Origin: Aeromonas rivuli
Lineage (GTDB): Bacteria; Pseudomonadota; Gammaproteobacteria; Enterobacterales; Aeromonadaceae
Assembly: GCF_000820045.1 (NCBI RefSeq)
Contig: NZ_CDBJ01000027.1
Span: forward strand, 340,541 to 404,540
Length of the DNA: 64,000 bases
Reading direction: 5' to 3'
In this document: one piece after another, positions 30,518-40,003 of the stretch
Layout: every line of letters begins with the position of its first letter
Numbering within the stretch: the first letter of the stretch is position 1
Position numbers and translations under genes: made by a program
The notes under the pieces: model-generated
Seen by the model: the letters and a program-made list of their open reading frames with translations, nothing else
The model's database searches: none
What the model was told of the DNA's origin: nothing

Positions 30518-31035
30518 TACATACCGATTAGCTTGACGATTTGATTGGCGACGATTTTAGCACTCTGATCATCGGTGTGGATAACAAAGTCGGCCACTTC
30601 CTCATAGAGGGCATTGCGCTCGTACGCCAGACGCTCCAATACTTCACGGGGCGGCTCTTCGGTCTGTAGCAAGGGCCTGCGCTTGTCTCTCTGTGTGCGC
30701 GCCAGTTGCTTTTCAATGGTGGTTTCGAGGTAAACGACTATGCCGCGGGCAGAGAGCTTGTTGCGGGTCTCGCGGCTCTTGATTGCACCACCGCCCGTCG
30801 CCAGCACTATGCCTTGCTGCTCGGACAGATCGCCGATCACCTTCTCTTCGCGAATCCGGAAACCTTCTTCGCCTTCAACATCGAACACCCAGCTGATATC
30901 GGCACCACTGCGGCGCTCAATTTCATGATCTGAGTCGAAAAACTCCATATGCAGTTGTTCTGCCAGATGTCTACCTATGGTGCTCTTGCCCGCACCCATG
31001 GGACCTATCAGGAAAATATTGCGTTTCTCAGCCAT
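30517..31035 (-). CDS. aroK: Shikimate kinase I
   Basis: 172-residue kinase, fifth step of chorismate synthesis. Walker [10 protein letters not shown] (11-19), the shikimate-binding DSDHEIE and the GGGAI loop are present; DKRRPLL matches the LID. Length is as in E. coli AroK (173). First gene of the aroK-aroB-damX-dam run; 190 bases separate it from pilQ upstream. Confidence 0.97.
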   Translation of the reverse strand: MAEKRNIFLIGPMGAGKSTIGRHLAEQLHMEFFDSDHEIERRSGADISWVFDVEGEEGFRIREEKVIGDLSEQQGIVLATGGGAIKSRETRNKLSARGIVVYLETTIEKQLARTQRDKRRPLLQTEEPPREVLERLAYERNALYEEVADFVIHTDDQSAKIVANQIVKLIGM

Positions 31036-31162
31036 GTCTTTTCATTAGTAATTACAAACTGTACGACCCCGATGAACTATGGATCGGGGTACCTATGAAC
31101 CTTGTCTTGCGATGGATCAGGAGGGGGATTATCTCAATAGAAATCAGGACTGGCAACCGCAG

Positions 31163-31195
31163 ACCTTACGCCCCAGCCTCATCGGGGCGTAAGGT
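31163..31195. terminator. Long stem between pilQ and aroK, probable terminator or processing site
   Basis: Perfect 12-base arms ACCTTACGCCCC and GGGGCGTAAGGT around a nine-base loop, about 30 bases after the pilQ stop. There is no strong T-run on the minus strand. A second, weaker stem ACCCCGAT/ATCGGGGT lies at 31066-31090. Confidence 0.5.
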
Positions 31196-31226
31196 TATAT
31201 GTGTTTTACCCTGATATGTAAAGCAT

Positions 31227-33299
31227 TCAAAACTTGTCGGTAACTATCCTTGGCGTCACAAAAATCAGCAACTCGCGTTTCTTGTTCTCGCTGGTGGTCT
31301 TGCGAAACAGGATGCCAAGGCCCGGGATATCACCGAGCAGGGGGACCTTGCTGACATCGTTCTTGATGGTCTGCTGATAGATACCGCCGAGTACCAAGGT
31401 CTCCCCATTGTTGACCAGCACCTGGGTGGTGATGGACTGGGCATTGATGGAGACCGCATCCCCGGTCCCGGTAGGAACCGTTTCGCCCTTGGTATCCTGG
31501 GTCACAGTGAGATCGAGGATGACCCTGTTGTCCGGCGTAATCTGCGGTGTCACTTTCAGGCTCAGTACCGCTTTTTTGAAGGTAACCGAGGTCGCACCGC
31601 TGGAGGATGATTCCACATAGGGGATCTCGGTACCCTGTTCAATCAATGCCGGTTTCTGGTTCGCCGTGGTAACTCTTGGGCTCGCGATGATCTCCGCCTT
31701 GCTCTCTTTCTCCAGCGCCGACAGTTCGAGATCCAACAAGGTTCCGTTGGCGAGGCGAGCCACCTGGAAGGCCAGGGTGCCTGCGGCATTGGTGACCGGC
31801 AGATTGACGTTAAGGCGATCCTCAACTCCGGGCCTGGTATTGGTGCCAGTGCCATTACCCGAACCATCATTCCCCTCTATCGAACCCGATGTGCTATTGC
31901 CATGACCATCATTCTTGGTCACCCCCCAGCGCACCCCGAGTGCCTCGTCGAAGCCGTCATCTATGGTCACCATCCTGGCCTCGATCACCACCTGTTTGAC
32001 CGGGATATCGAGGATATCCAACATGCGTTTGATGTTGCTAATGACATCGGCCGTGTCTTTCACCACCAGCACGTTGGTGCGCTCATCCACGCTCACCGCG
32101 CCTTTTGCCGAGAGCAGCTTGGTGCTCTCGGAGGAGAGCAGGGCCGCGACTTCCGACGCCTTTGCGTAATTGATCTGCATATATTCGGTATAGAGCGGTG
32201 CCAGATCTGCCACCTGATTGCGGCTCTCCAGCTGCTGTTTCTCCCGGGCCGCTATCTCTTCTGCCGGCGCGACCAGCAAGATGTTGTCATCGAGGCGCTT
32301 GTCGAGACCACGCACCTTGAGAATGATGTCGAGGGCCTGCTCCCAGGGCACACCATCGAGGCGCAGAGTGATATTGCCGGAGACTGAATCCGTGGTCACC
32401 AGATTGAGGTTGTTGAAGTCAGCGATGAGCTGCAACACGGTACGTACCGGTATGTCCTGGAAATTCAGGGAGATGGGCTTGCCTTTATATTGTTTGGCGA
32501 CAGTGCCGACCGGCGCACGCTTTTTCACTTCGATGATGAACAGCTTGTCCGCCTGATCGTAGCGAAAATCGAACTGGCCATTCACCGATAGCTCGAATCG
32601 GGTGTCATTACCCTGACGAAATGCCTCCACTTGGGAAACCGGGGTGGCAAAGTCTTGTACATTGATGAGGTTCAGCTGATCGTCCGGGATCCGGGTTCCG
32701 TGAAATTTGGCCACCACTTTCTGTCCTGTACTGCTGACATCCACGGCTGCCGAGCTGTTATCCAACCGCACCAGAAACTCACCCTGGCCATCTTTGCCAC
32801 GGCGAAAATCGACCCCCTTGACCGAGTTGAAATAGGCATCTTCGGTATTGGCTTTGGTGGCAGGCAACACCATGGGTGCTTTGGCGACAGGGGTCGGTTC
32901 CGGTTTGGCCGCCTTGTCACCGAGAGAGATAAGTAACTTGTTGCCTTGCTGATGCACCTGATAAGGCATCAATCTGTCCAGTGCAATCTGTATATCCAGT
33001 CCTGTTCCTTTACCATCGACCTTGACGCTGTCGACCCCCTCCTGCTTGATGGGCAATGGGTTGACCTTCAGGGCCCCTACCGCCCCCGGGATGTGCAACA
33101 TCAACTGATTGGGTTGATAGCCAAGCCGGTCGGTAAAACCCGAAACCGGCTCGCTAAAGCTCAGTTCCAGCAAGAGTTGATCGGCCAACAGGGGATTGAC
33201 TTTTACCTCCTGCAAAGTCGGGATCGCCCATACCGGATGAAACGAACTGCCCAGTAACAGCGCAGCCACCCTGAATGTAATTGCTGTTGTTATTCTCAT
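31227..33299 (-). CDS. pilQ: Type IV pilus secretin
   Basis: 690-residue outer-membrane secretin through which the type IV pilus exits. A signal peptide (1-25, ending VWA) is followed by two AMIN-type peptidoglycan-binding domains (to about 260), a secretin N0/STN domain (KGKPISLNFQDIPVRTVLQLIADF), an N1 domain and the C-terminal secretin barrel (VPLLGDIPGLGILFRKTTSENKKRELLIFVTPRI, read in pieces). A Gly/Asn/Ser-rich insertion near residue 490 is probably a surface or gate loop. Last gene of pilMNOPQ (named tap genes in Aeromonas). Confidence 0.95.
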   Translation of the reverse strand: MRITTAITFRVAALLLGSSFHPVWAIPTLQEVKVNPLLADQLLLELSFSEPVSGFTDRLGYQPNQLMLHIPGAVGALKVNPLPIKQEGVDSVKVDGKGTGLDIQIALDRLMPYQVHQQGNKLLISLGDKAAKPEPTPVAKAPMVLPATKANTEDAYFNSVKGVDFRRGKDGQGEFLVRLDNSSAAVDVSSTGQKVVAKFHGTRIPDDQLNLINVQDFATPVSQVEAFRQGNDTRFELSVNGQFDFRYDQADKLFIIEVKKRAPVGTVAKQYKGKPISLNFQDIPVRTVLQLIADFNNLNLVTTDSVSGNITLRLDGVPWEQALDIILKVRGLDKRLDDNILLVAPAEEIAAREKQQLESRNQVADLAPLYTEYMQINYAKASEVAALLSSESTKLLSAKGAVSVDERTNVLVVKDTADVISNIKRMLDILDIPVKQVVIEARMVTIDDGFDEALGVRWGVTKNDGHGNSTSGSIEGNDGSGNGTGTNTRPGVEDRLNVNLPVTNAAGTLAFQVARLANGTLLDLELSALEKESKAEIIASPRVTTANQKPALIEQGTEIPYVESSSSGATSVTFKKAVLSLKVTPQITPDNRVILDLTVTQDTKGETVPTGTGDAVSINAQSITTQVLVNNGETLVLGGIYQQTIKNDVSKVPLLGDIPGLGILFRKTTSENKKRELLIFVTPRIVTDKF

Positions 33300-33370
33300 C
33301 GACGCTCATCCCTGATTATCGTTTCGCTTCAAGAAGATGGACCATCACCAGCGGCAATGCTTCATGCTCA

Positions 33371-33904
33371 TCACCGATTATTTTTTGCTTCTATATTGGC
33401 CATCACCAACTGCGTTTCACGCGTTACCCAACATCCCTTGCCGTCGGGCACTGTTTCCAGCAAATCCACCGCCGTATTGGTGATCCTGATGACCCGCCCC
33501 TGATCCAACCCCATGTAATGATTCAGCCCCATGCGCATGGATTGACCATCAGGCGTGCGAATGAGTGCCCACAATTGCCCCTGCTTGCCCATGGTGCCCT
33601 GCATCGCCAAACTCGCCAGCGAGTAGTTCTCAAGCACCTCCTTGGGTCTATCTGCCACTATCTGGGCACAATCAGCTTTGGCTTTTTGTTCAACGCCGGC
33701 ACGACTCTCTGGCTGAGGCTCAACAAAAGGGTTTCGTTTATCCATCGATTCGTAATGCAGGGGAGAGAATGGCGTTATGGTGGGCAATGGCTCTATGGCA
33801 ACCGGGGGCCTGGCCCTGATCTGGCTGATGTAGCCATCCATGTTCTCCTGGCTATTACAACCCGCAAGCAACAACACAAAGCAATATCTGGGGAGCTGCC
33901 TCAT
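33371..33904 (-). CDS. pilP: Type IV pilus assembly lipoprotein
   Basis: 177 residues with a lipoprotein signal peptide ending in LLAGC (Cys16). The proline-rich linker and C-terminal beta-domain (RNPFVEPQ, LENYSLASLAMQGTM, GRVIRITNTAVDLLETVPDGKG) fit PilP, which links the inner-membrane PilNO complex to the secretin. Its ATG overlaps the pilO stop by four bases; a 71-base gap precedes pilQ. Confidence 0.93.
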   Translation of the reverse strand: MRQLPRYCFVLLLAGCNSQENMDGYISQIRARPPVAIEPLPTITPFSPLHYESMDKRNPFVEPQPESRAGVEQKAKADCAQIVADRPKEVLENYSLASLAMQGTMGKQGQLWALIRTPDGQSMRMGLNHYMGLDQGRVIRITNTAVDLLETVPDGKGCWVTRETQLVMANIEAKNNR

Positions 33905-34497
33905 TTTTTCTGCCCCCCGGCATTGCCATTGTATTTATAAGTCTTGGCCAGCATGGACATGGAGATGATGTCGCTGTTGGTTCCATGGCTCAGGGTAAAA
34001 GAGTCCAGAATGACGATGCGCGGCAGTGCCGCCATGGCTGCCGTAAATTTGCCAATCTCATGGTAGGTACCTGCAACCTCAATGCGCATCGGTAGTTCAG
34101 TAGAGAACTCATGGGGCGTCTCGGCCTCCCAGTGAATACGATTGAGTTTGAGACCGTTGTCAGTGGCGATGAAGCTGATGTCATCAAGCAAACCAGCGAC
34201 CTCATGGGTGTTGGGTAACTGCTTGAGCTGGGTATCAACCAGTTGCTCCAATTCGACCAGCTGCTTTTTATAGGCAGACAAGTTAGCGGCCAGCATCGCC
34301 TTGCTCTCAAACTGTGCCTTGAGCTCTTTCTCCTTGCTCTGTTCCTGAGTCAGGGCGGTCAGTGAACTGGCTATCACATAGTAATAAATAGCACCGCCGA
34401 GCAAGACGCAGCCAAACAGGATGAGCACCAGCTTGGCCGCCTTAGGCCAGCCGCCTATGTTGTTCAGATCCAGATCGTTGAGTTGTTGCAGGTTCAT
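33901..34497 (-). CDS. pilO: Type IV pilus inner-membrane protein
   Basis: 198 residues: short cytoplasmic tail, one membrane helix (about 21-45), a periplasmic coiled coil (TQEQSKEKELKAQFESKAMLAANLSAYKKQLVELEQL, read in pieces) and a ferredoxin-like C-terminal domain with the conserved PMRIEVAGTYHEIGKFTAAMAALPRIV. It pairs with PilN and overlaps pilN and pilP by four bases at each end. Confidence 0.94.
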   Translation of the reverse strand: MNLQQLNDLDLNNIGGWPKAAKLVLILFGCVLLGGAIYYYVIASSLTALTQEQSKEKELKAQFESKAMLAANLSAYKKQLVELEQLVDTQLKQLPNTHEVAGLLDDISFIATDNGLKLNRIHWEAETPHEFSTELPMRIEVAGTYHEIGKFTAAMAALPRIVILDSFTLSHGTNSDIISMSMLAKTYKYNGNAGGQKK

Positions 34498-35063
34498 GAT
34501 TTACCTCCCGCGGCATCGGCTGGCGACTTGATGACCTGGAACATCATGGAGAATTGGCTGAGAGCAACGGGAGCCACATCCGAGGCAAAGATGGTGCTTA
34601 TGCGAGACGCCCCCAACCAGCCGGAACCATCGATGCGCCGCATCATGCTCGCCACCCGGCCATAGGCTTCGGCCTTGCCATTCACATCAATGGCATCACT
34701 CTTCAACGCTAGCGTATTGAGGTAGACGCCATTGGGCACCAAAAGCGGCAACTGGTTGAAGAGGCGCACGGGTAAGTTACGGCGCTGCTGCAGTCTCTCG
34801 ATGAGCGCCATCCGTTCAAGCAACCCTTTGCGCTTATCCTTGATGAGACGGATCTCACCAAGCTGGGCATCCAGCTTGACCATCTCCTGCACCAAGCGCT
34901 GATTCAAGCCACGCTGCTGAGAAACTTGCTGGTTCACGAACCAGTCAACCGCAAACCCCAGAGAGGCTGTCACCGCCAGACAGACCCCAAACAGCATACC
35001 AAACTGCGCCTTTTCACGCTTTTGCTTAGCGTCGCGCCAAGGTAGCAGGTTTATATTTGACAT
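34494..35063 (-). CDS. pilN: Type IV pilus inner-membrane protein
   Basis: 189 residues opening with the conserved INLLPWRDAKQKREK that binds PilM, then a membrane helix (about 23-43) and a periplasmic domain with FNQLPLLVPNGVYLNTLALK. It overlaps the pilM stop by 13 bases. Confidence 0.95.
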   Translation of the reverse strand: MSNINLLPWRDAKQKREKAQFGMLFGVCLAVTASLGFAVDWFVNQQVSQQRGLNQRLVQEMVKLDAQLGEIRLIKDKRKGLLERMALIERLQQRRNLPVRLFNQLPLLVPNGVYLNTLALKSDAIDVNGKAEAYGRVASMMRRIDGSGWLGASRISTIFASDVAPVALSQFSMMFQVIKSPADAAGGKS

Positions 35064-36109
35064 GGTGTGAAGCTCCGCAAGGCCAAGCCAAACGCGGTCA
35101 TATACTTGGCGCCATGACCACGCCCATCACCGCCAGTATGACCAAACAGGACAAACGGATCCGGGTGTAGCACCTCCAGAGAGAATTCCTGATGCAGCAT
35201 ATCTGCCAGCCCGGCTACCAGACTCCCTCCCCCGGTCAGTACCAGCTTGGCGAGATCCCGCTGTCCGGACGAACTGACAAAAAGTTGAATATTGCGACGT
35301 ACCTGCTGTAACAGGCTCTGCAAGTACGGCTGCAGTACCTCAATCTCATGATCCTGAGGTAACTGGTTCTGAGTCTTGGCAAGTTCAGACTCATCCAAGG
35401 GAAGGTTATAGAAGGAGGAGATCGCCTGGCTGTATTGGTCACCACCAAAATTCTGCAAGCGAAAGTAGGTCACTTCCCCCTTTTGCACCGAGGCGAAAGT
35501 CATGGTGCTCGCCCCGATATCGATGACGGCCACAGGCTTTTCCAAACTGGCAAGCTCAGGCTGACAGGCCAATACGGCGCGAACCAGTGCATGGGCCCCA
35601 ACATCCACCACTCGGGTCGTGAGCTCGGCCTCAGCCAGTGCGCTGACCCTGCCGCTGACACTCTCGGTACGGGCGGCGCTGAGCAATACTCGCTGACGAG
35701 TAGCCTCGGGGGTACCAGCCAACACCTCGAAATCCAGACTGACCTCATCGAGAGGGTAGGAGATAAGCTGCTCGGCCTCCCGCTGCACCTGATCTTCCAG
35801 CTCTCCTTCACTGAGGCCCGCATCGACCAGTATCACCTTGGTGATCACATTGGATCCGGTGACGGCGGTCGCGACATTCTGATTGCTGCCAACCAGCTGA
35901 CGCTTGAGGGTTCTGAGAGATTGACTGACCCTCTCTATGTCCTGCACCTGATAGTCGATCAAGGCCCCTTTGGGCATTTGGACATCGGCAATCGACTCGA
36001 GCCTGGGCTTGCTCGCCGTGCCGTTCAGGGTGACAGCCTTGAGGGACTGGCTGCCAAAATCCACCCCTATCATGGGGATCAGAGTTCCATTCTTGAATAG
36101 CCCAACCAT
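35051..36109 (-). CDS. pilM: Type IV pilus actin-like ATPase
   Basis: 352-residue cytoplasmic actin/FtsA-like protein that binds PilN. IGVDFGSQSLKAVTLN (phosphate 1 loop), AVIDIGASTMTFASVQKGEV (phosphate 2) and LVLTGGGSLVAGLADML (adenosine motif) are clear. I place the start at the ATG at 36109; one four codons upstream (36121) is also possible. First gene of the operon, divergent from mrcA. Confidence 0.93.
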   Translation of the reverse strand: MVGLFKNGTLIPMIGVDFGSQSLKAVTLNGTASKPRLESIADVQMPKGALIDYQVQDIERVSQSLRTLKRQLVGSNQNVATAVTGSNVITKVILVDAGLSEGELEDQVQREAEQLISYPLDEVSLDFEVLAGTPEATRQRVLLSAARTESVSGRVSALAEAELTTRVVDVGAHALVRAVLACQPELASLEKPVAVIDIGASTMTFASVQKGEVTYFRLQNFGGDQYSQAISSFYNLPLDESELAKTQNQLPQDHEIEVLQPYLQSLLQQVRRNIQLFVSSSGQRDLAKLVLTGGGSLVAGLADMLHQEFSLEVLHPDPFVLFGHTGGDGRGHGAKYMTAFGLALRSFTPCQI

Positions 36110-36396
36110 ATACACATCCATGCGTTATTGGGTTGTGGTCTTGATTGTAGAACAGCTAATTCCATATTGAGCGGCGCCACAACTTAGAATTGTCTAATTA
36201 TCAGAGCCATAACACATCTTCACTATATCGCCACTACAATCGCCATTTTGGCGCAGCTTGGTGAAAAGGGCCCGAGATGCTAATCTGAGCGCTCTTTGGC
36301 CAGCCGATCCCCTGCTTGGAAATGTCGAATTTTCCTGGGCAGTGTGGGTATACTCTGCGCCTGTTGGTTACTTTTAAGACGATTGGTAGTTCTTCC

Positions 36397-38928
36397 ATGC
36401 AGAAATGGCTCGTACGCCTGTTAATAGTGATGATGTTGGGTGCTGTACTTGGCGTCGCCAGCCTCATCGGTATCTACTTCTACATCAAACCCCAGTTGCC
36501 GGATGTGTCGGCCCTGCGTGACGTCAAGCTGGCCACCCCCATGAAGGTGTACAGCCGCGACGGCGAATTGATCGCCCAGTTTGGCGAAATCCGTCGCATC
36601 CCGCTGCAACTGAACGACATTCCTCAGTCCATGATTGATGCCGTGCTGGCCACCGAAGATGCCCGTTTCTACGAGCATCCAGGCATAGACCCCATCGGGA
36701 TCCTGCGTGCCGCCACCGTCTGGGCCGTCTCGGGCAAACCCCAACAGGGCGCCAGCACCATCACCCAGCAGGTGGCTCGTAACTTCTTCCTGACCAATGA
36801 AAAGACCATAGTGCGCAAGGTGAAGGAGGTCTTCCTCGCCTGGCGTATCGAACAGAATCTCACCAAAGACGAGATATTGACGCTCTATCTCAACAAGATA
36901 CCGCTCGGCTATCGCTCGTTCGGGGTCGGCGCCGCCGCCCAAGTCTACTTTGGCAAAGATGTAAAAGAGCTGACCCTGGATGAGATCGCCATCATCGCCG
37001 GTCTGCCCAAGGCGCCTTCCATGCTCAATCCCATCCGTTCGCCAGAGCGCGCCTTCGCTCGCCGCAATGTGGTACTGGGTCGCATGCTGGATACTGGCAA
37101 GATAACCCAGGCCCAGTATGACGAAGCCAGCAAGATGCCCATCAAGGCGCGCTACCATGGCGCCGAGACCACGCTCCATGCCCCCTATCTGGCCGAGATG
37201 GTGCGCCAGAAGATGGTGGACCAGTTTGGTGAAGACGCCTACACCATGGGCTTGCATGTCTACACCACGGTCAGCGCCGACCGCCAGCGGGCAGCCAAGA
37301 AGGCACTGCTCGATGGCATCACCGATTACGACACCCGTCACGGTTACCGTGGCCCCAGCGCCCAGCTCTGGAAAGAGGGTGAGGCTCAGTGGGACTACAA
37401 CCAGATAGTCGCGCACCTCAACAAGGAGCCTGCCTACGATCCCCTGATCCCGGCCGTGGTCACCAAACTCGCCGACAAGAGCGCCAGCATAGTGCTCAAG
37501 AACGGCAAGCAGGCCGAACTGAACTGGGATGGCATCAAATGGGCTCGCGCCTTCATCACCGACTCGCGCCAGGGCAATGCCCCCAGGGCGGCGAGGGATG
37601 TGCTGAAAGTCGGCGCCCAGATCTGGGTACGAGAACAGGGTGAGACCCTGATCCTGGCGCAGATCCCTGACGTCAACGCGGCCCTGGTCGCCATGAACCC
37701 GACCGATGGCGCCATCGAAGGTCTGGTGGGTGGTTTCAGCTTCGAACTATCCAAATTCAACCGGGTCGAACAGGCACGTCGCCAGATCGGCTCAAACATA
37801 AAGCCATTCCTCTACGCCACCGCCCTTGAGCAGGGTTATACCCTGGCATCCATCATCAATGATGCCCCCATCAACCAGTGGGATCCCTCCAAGGGCCCCA
37901 TGTGGCAACCCAAGAACTCACCGGCCGTCTACGATGGTCCGACGCCGCTGCGCATTGGTCTGGCCAAATCCAAGAACGTGATGTCGGTGCGCCTGATGCG
38001 CGCCATCGGTCTCGATACCTACATGGATGGCCTGGTCAAGTTCGGCTTCCCTCGCGAACACATCCAGCGCAATGAATCCCTGGCACTGGGTGCCGCTGAA
38101 TTTACGCCGATGGAAGTGGTGCGTGGTTTCTCCATGCTCGCCAACGGCGGTTATCAGGTCACCCCTTACTTCATCAGCGAAGTCAGAGACAGTTTCGAAA
38201 CCCTGCTGTTTGCCGCTAATCCGGCCGCCGCATGCCGGGGTTGTGGCGCCCTGGCTGCCGCCGACATGAATGCTCCCGAGGCCTACCTCAATGTGGAAGG
38301 TGATTGGCGTGCTCAGTGTGCCATCGACCCTGTGGTGCCCAACAACCTGGCCCCGCAAACCATCAGTGCCCAGAGTGCCTTCCTCATCACCGATACCCTG
38401 ACCACGGCCATCTGGGGTGGACGTGGCTGGATGGGGACAGGCTGGCGTGCGGCCCGCGACCTCAAGCGCCACGATATCTCGGGTAAAACGGGGACCACCA
38501 ACGAATCGCGGGATGCCTGGTTCTCTGGCTATACCCCGAATCTGGTGGCGACCGCCTGGATAGGCTTTGACAATCATCAGCGGGCCCTGGGCCGTGTCGC
38601 CTACAACGCCAACATGGGACGCGACCAGACGGCCGGTGGTGAATTTGGCGGCAACGCCGCCCAGCCTATCTGGATCGACTTCATGAAGGTGGCCCTCAAC
38701 AAGGTACCCGAGCAACCGATGCCGGTCCCCGAAGGCATCATCAAGCTGCCGGTTGACGCCAGCACGGGTCTCTTGACCCACAGCGGCAATGCCACCACCG
38801 AGTATTTCAAGGAGGGCACGGAGCCAACCCGTTACTCGGCGCCCGTCTCGAACGGCAACAGAGTCTATGGGGAGGATGGCTATTTCGGTGATGGCGACAG
38901 TCCCGTCTCGACCGACGATCTGTTCTGA
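36397..38928 (+). CDS. mrcA: Penicillin-binding protein 1A (bifunctional transglycosylase/transpeptidase)
   Basis: 843-residue class A PBP. N-terminal membrane anchor (5-30), GT51 glycosyltransferase with catalytic Glu87 in ATEDARFYEHPG, an OB-like insert, and the transpeptidase motifs Ser466-N-I-Lys469, Ser525-K-Asn527 and Lys697-T-Gly699. The CRGC pair near 613-616 corresponds to the CPEC segment of E. coli PBP1a. The ATG at 36397 begins MQKWLVRLLI; an in-frame upstream ATG at 36316 adds residues that do not fit. Location opposite pilM is the usual gammaproteobacterial order. A TATACT at 36349 may be its -10 box but no good -35 is seen. Confidence 0.96.
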   Translation: MQKWLVRLLIVMMLGAVLGVASLIGIYFYIKPQLPDVSALRDVKLATPMKVYSRDGELIAQFGEIRRIPLQLNDIPQSMIDAVLATEDARFYEHPGIDPIGILRAATVWAVSGKPQQGASTITQQVARNFFLTNEKTIVRKVKEVFLAWRIEQNLTKDEILTLYLNKIPLGYRSFGVGAAAQVYFGKDVKELTLDEIAIIAGLPKAPSMLNPIRSPERAFARRNVVLGRMLDTGKITQAQYDEASKMPIKARYHGAETTLHAPYLAEMVRQKMVDQFGEDAYTMGLHVYTTVSADRQRAAKKALLDGITDYDTRHGYRGPSAQLWKEGEAQWDYNQIVAHLNKEPAYDPLIPAVVTKLADKSASIVLKNGKQAELNWDGIKWARAFITDSRQGNAPRAARDVLKVGAQIWVREQGETLILAQIPDVNAALVAMNPTDGAIEGLVGGFSFELSKFNRVEQARRQIGSNIKPFLYATALEQGYTLASIINDAPINQWDPSKGPMWQPKNSPAVYDGPTPLRIGLAKSKNVMSVRLMRAIGLDTYMDGLVKFGFPREHIQRNESLALGAAEFTPMEVVRGFSMLANGGYQVTPYFISEVRDSFETLLFAANPAAACRGCGALAAADMNAPEAYLNVEGDWRAQCAIDPVVPNNLAPQTISAQSAFLITDTLTTAIWGGRGWMGTGWRAARDLKRHDISGKTGTTNESRDAWFSGYTPNLVATAWIGFDNHQRALGRVAYNANMGRDQTAGGEFGGNAAQPIWIDFMKVALNKVPEQPMPVPEGIIKLPVDASTGLLTHSGNATTEYFKEGTEPTRYSAPVSNGNRVYGEDGYFGDGDSPVSTDDLF

Positions 38929-38960
38929 TCCAGGCCCGCCAGGCGGGCCTATGGCAATCA

Positions 38961-38990
38961 AAAAAACCGGCGCAGAGGCGCCGGTTTTTT
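38961..38990. terminator. Bidirectional terminator between mrcA and oxyR
   Basis: ACCGGCGC-AGAG-GCGCCGGT flanked by A6 and T6, between convergent genes. Confidence 0.93.
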
Positions 38991-39033
38991 ATTGCCGCTC
39001 ACACACTGAGCTGCGCTTTGTGCTGTTCATGGC

Positions 39034-39933
39034 TCAACTGGCCAACTGCACCTTCATCAGGGCGCGGATGCGGGTCGCCAGCTCGTTAAAACAGGGACGA
39101 CGCACCGAATAGTGGCGATAGAAGAGTGAGATGGCGCGTCCGGGAACGGGGTCAATCACGGGCCTGTAGCTCACCCCCCCCTCGTCGCGGTTGGCAGGCA
39201 CGGCCAGGCGCGGGATCAGCGTCATGCCGCTGCCTGCCGCCACCATGTTACGCAGGGTCTCCAGGCTGGTTCCCTGAAAACGCACATCCTCCCCCACCCC
39301 GGCTGCGAAGCAAAAACCCATGGCCTGATCCCGCAGGCAGTGGCCGTCGGCCAGCATCAGCAGCTTCTTGCCCTTGAGGTTGCCAAGCGGCACAGCCTTG
39401 GCGTGGGCTTCGGGGTGCAGTCGGGGTACCGCCAGCCACATGGGCTCTTGGTACAGCGGCAGTGAACCAAAACCCTCCATGCCATCCAGTTCGGCCAAAA
39501 TGACGCAGTCCAGCTCCCCCTCCTCCAGACGCTTCATCAATACCTGAGTCTGCTCTTCGTAGAGGTAGAACTCGAGCTGGGGAAAATGCTCACGCAGATC
39601 CTGGATGATATGGGGTAACAGATAGGGGCCCACCGTGGGGATGAGGCCGATGTGGATCTCCCCTGACATGGGCTCGGCGAAGTGCTGGCCGATGTTCTTT
39701 AGCTCGCGCGCCTCACGCAACACCTTGCGAGCCTGCTGGGCCATGGCATCACCGGCGGGGGTAAAGAGCACCTTGCGGGAGGTTCGCTCGATCAAGATCA
39801 CCCCGAGCTCATCCTCCAGCTTGCGCAACTGGCCACTCAGGGTCGGCTGGCTGACGAAGCAGCGCTCCGCCGCCTTGCGAAAATGTTTCTCCTCTTCCAG
39901 CGCTACCAGGTATTCGAGATCGCGAAGGTTCAT
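39034..39933 (-). CDS. oxyR: Hydrogen-peroxide sensor OxyR
   Basis: 299-residue LysR-type regulator. The N-terminal HTH (MNLRDLEYLVALEEEKHFRKAA, RCFVSQPTLSGQLRKLE) is typical. The two redox cysteines Cys199 (ADGHCLRDQ) and Cys208 (MGFCFAAG) fall at exactly the E. coli positions, so disulfide sensing of peroxide is expected. No catalase or ahpC gene is adjacent. Confidence 0.95.
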   Translation of the reverse strand: MNLRDLEYLVALEEEKHFRKAAERCFVSQPTLSGQLRKLEDELGVILIERTSRKVLFTPAGDAMAQQARKVLREARELKNIGQHFAEPMSGEIHIGLIPTVGPYLLPHIIQDLREHFPQLEFYLYEEQTQVLMKRLEEGELDCVILAELDGMEGFGSLPLYQEPMWLAVPRLHPEAHAKAVPLGNLKGKKLLMLADGHCLRDQAMGFCFAAGVGEDVRFQGTSLETLRNMVAAGSGMTLIPRLAVPANRDEGGVSYRPVIDPVPGRAISLFYRHYSVRRPCFNELATRIRALMKVQLAS

Positions 39934-40003
39934 ATATCCCCACTGCTGACGGGCAAAAATCGACCCCTAGCATGCCCAATAAGTACTTGAAGAACAAGGC
40001 AAC

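Noticed and set aside
36316-36354. Sigma-70 promoter of mrcA
   Set aside because: TATACT is a fair -10 box but no -35 box exists at 16-18 bases upstream.
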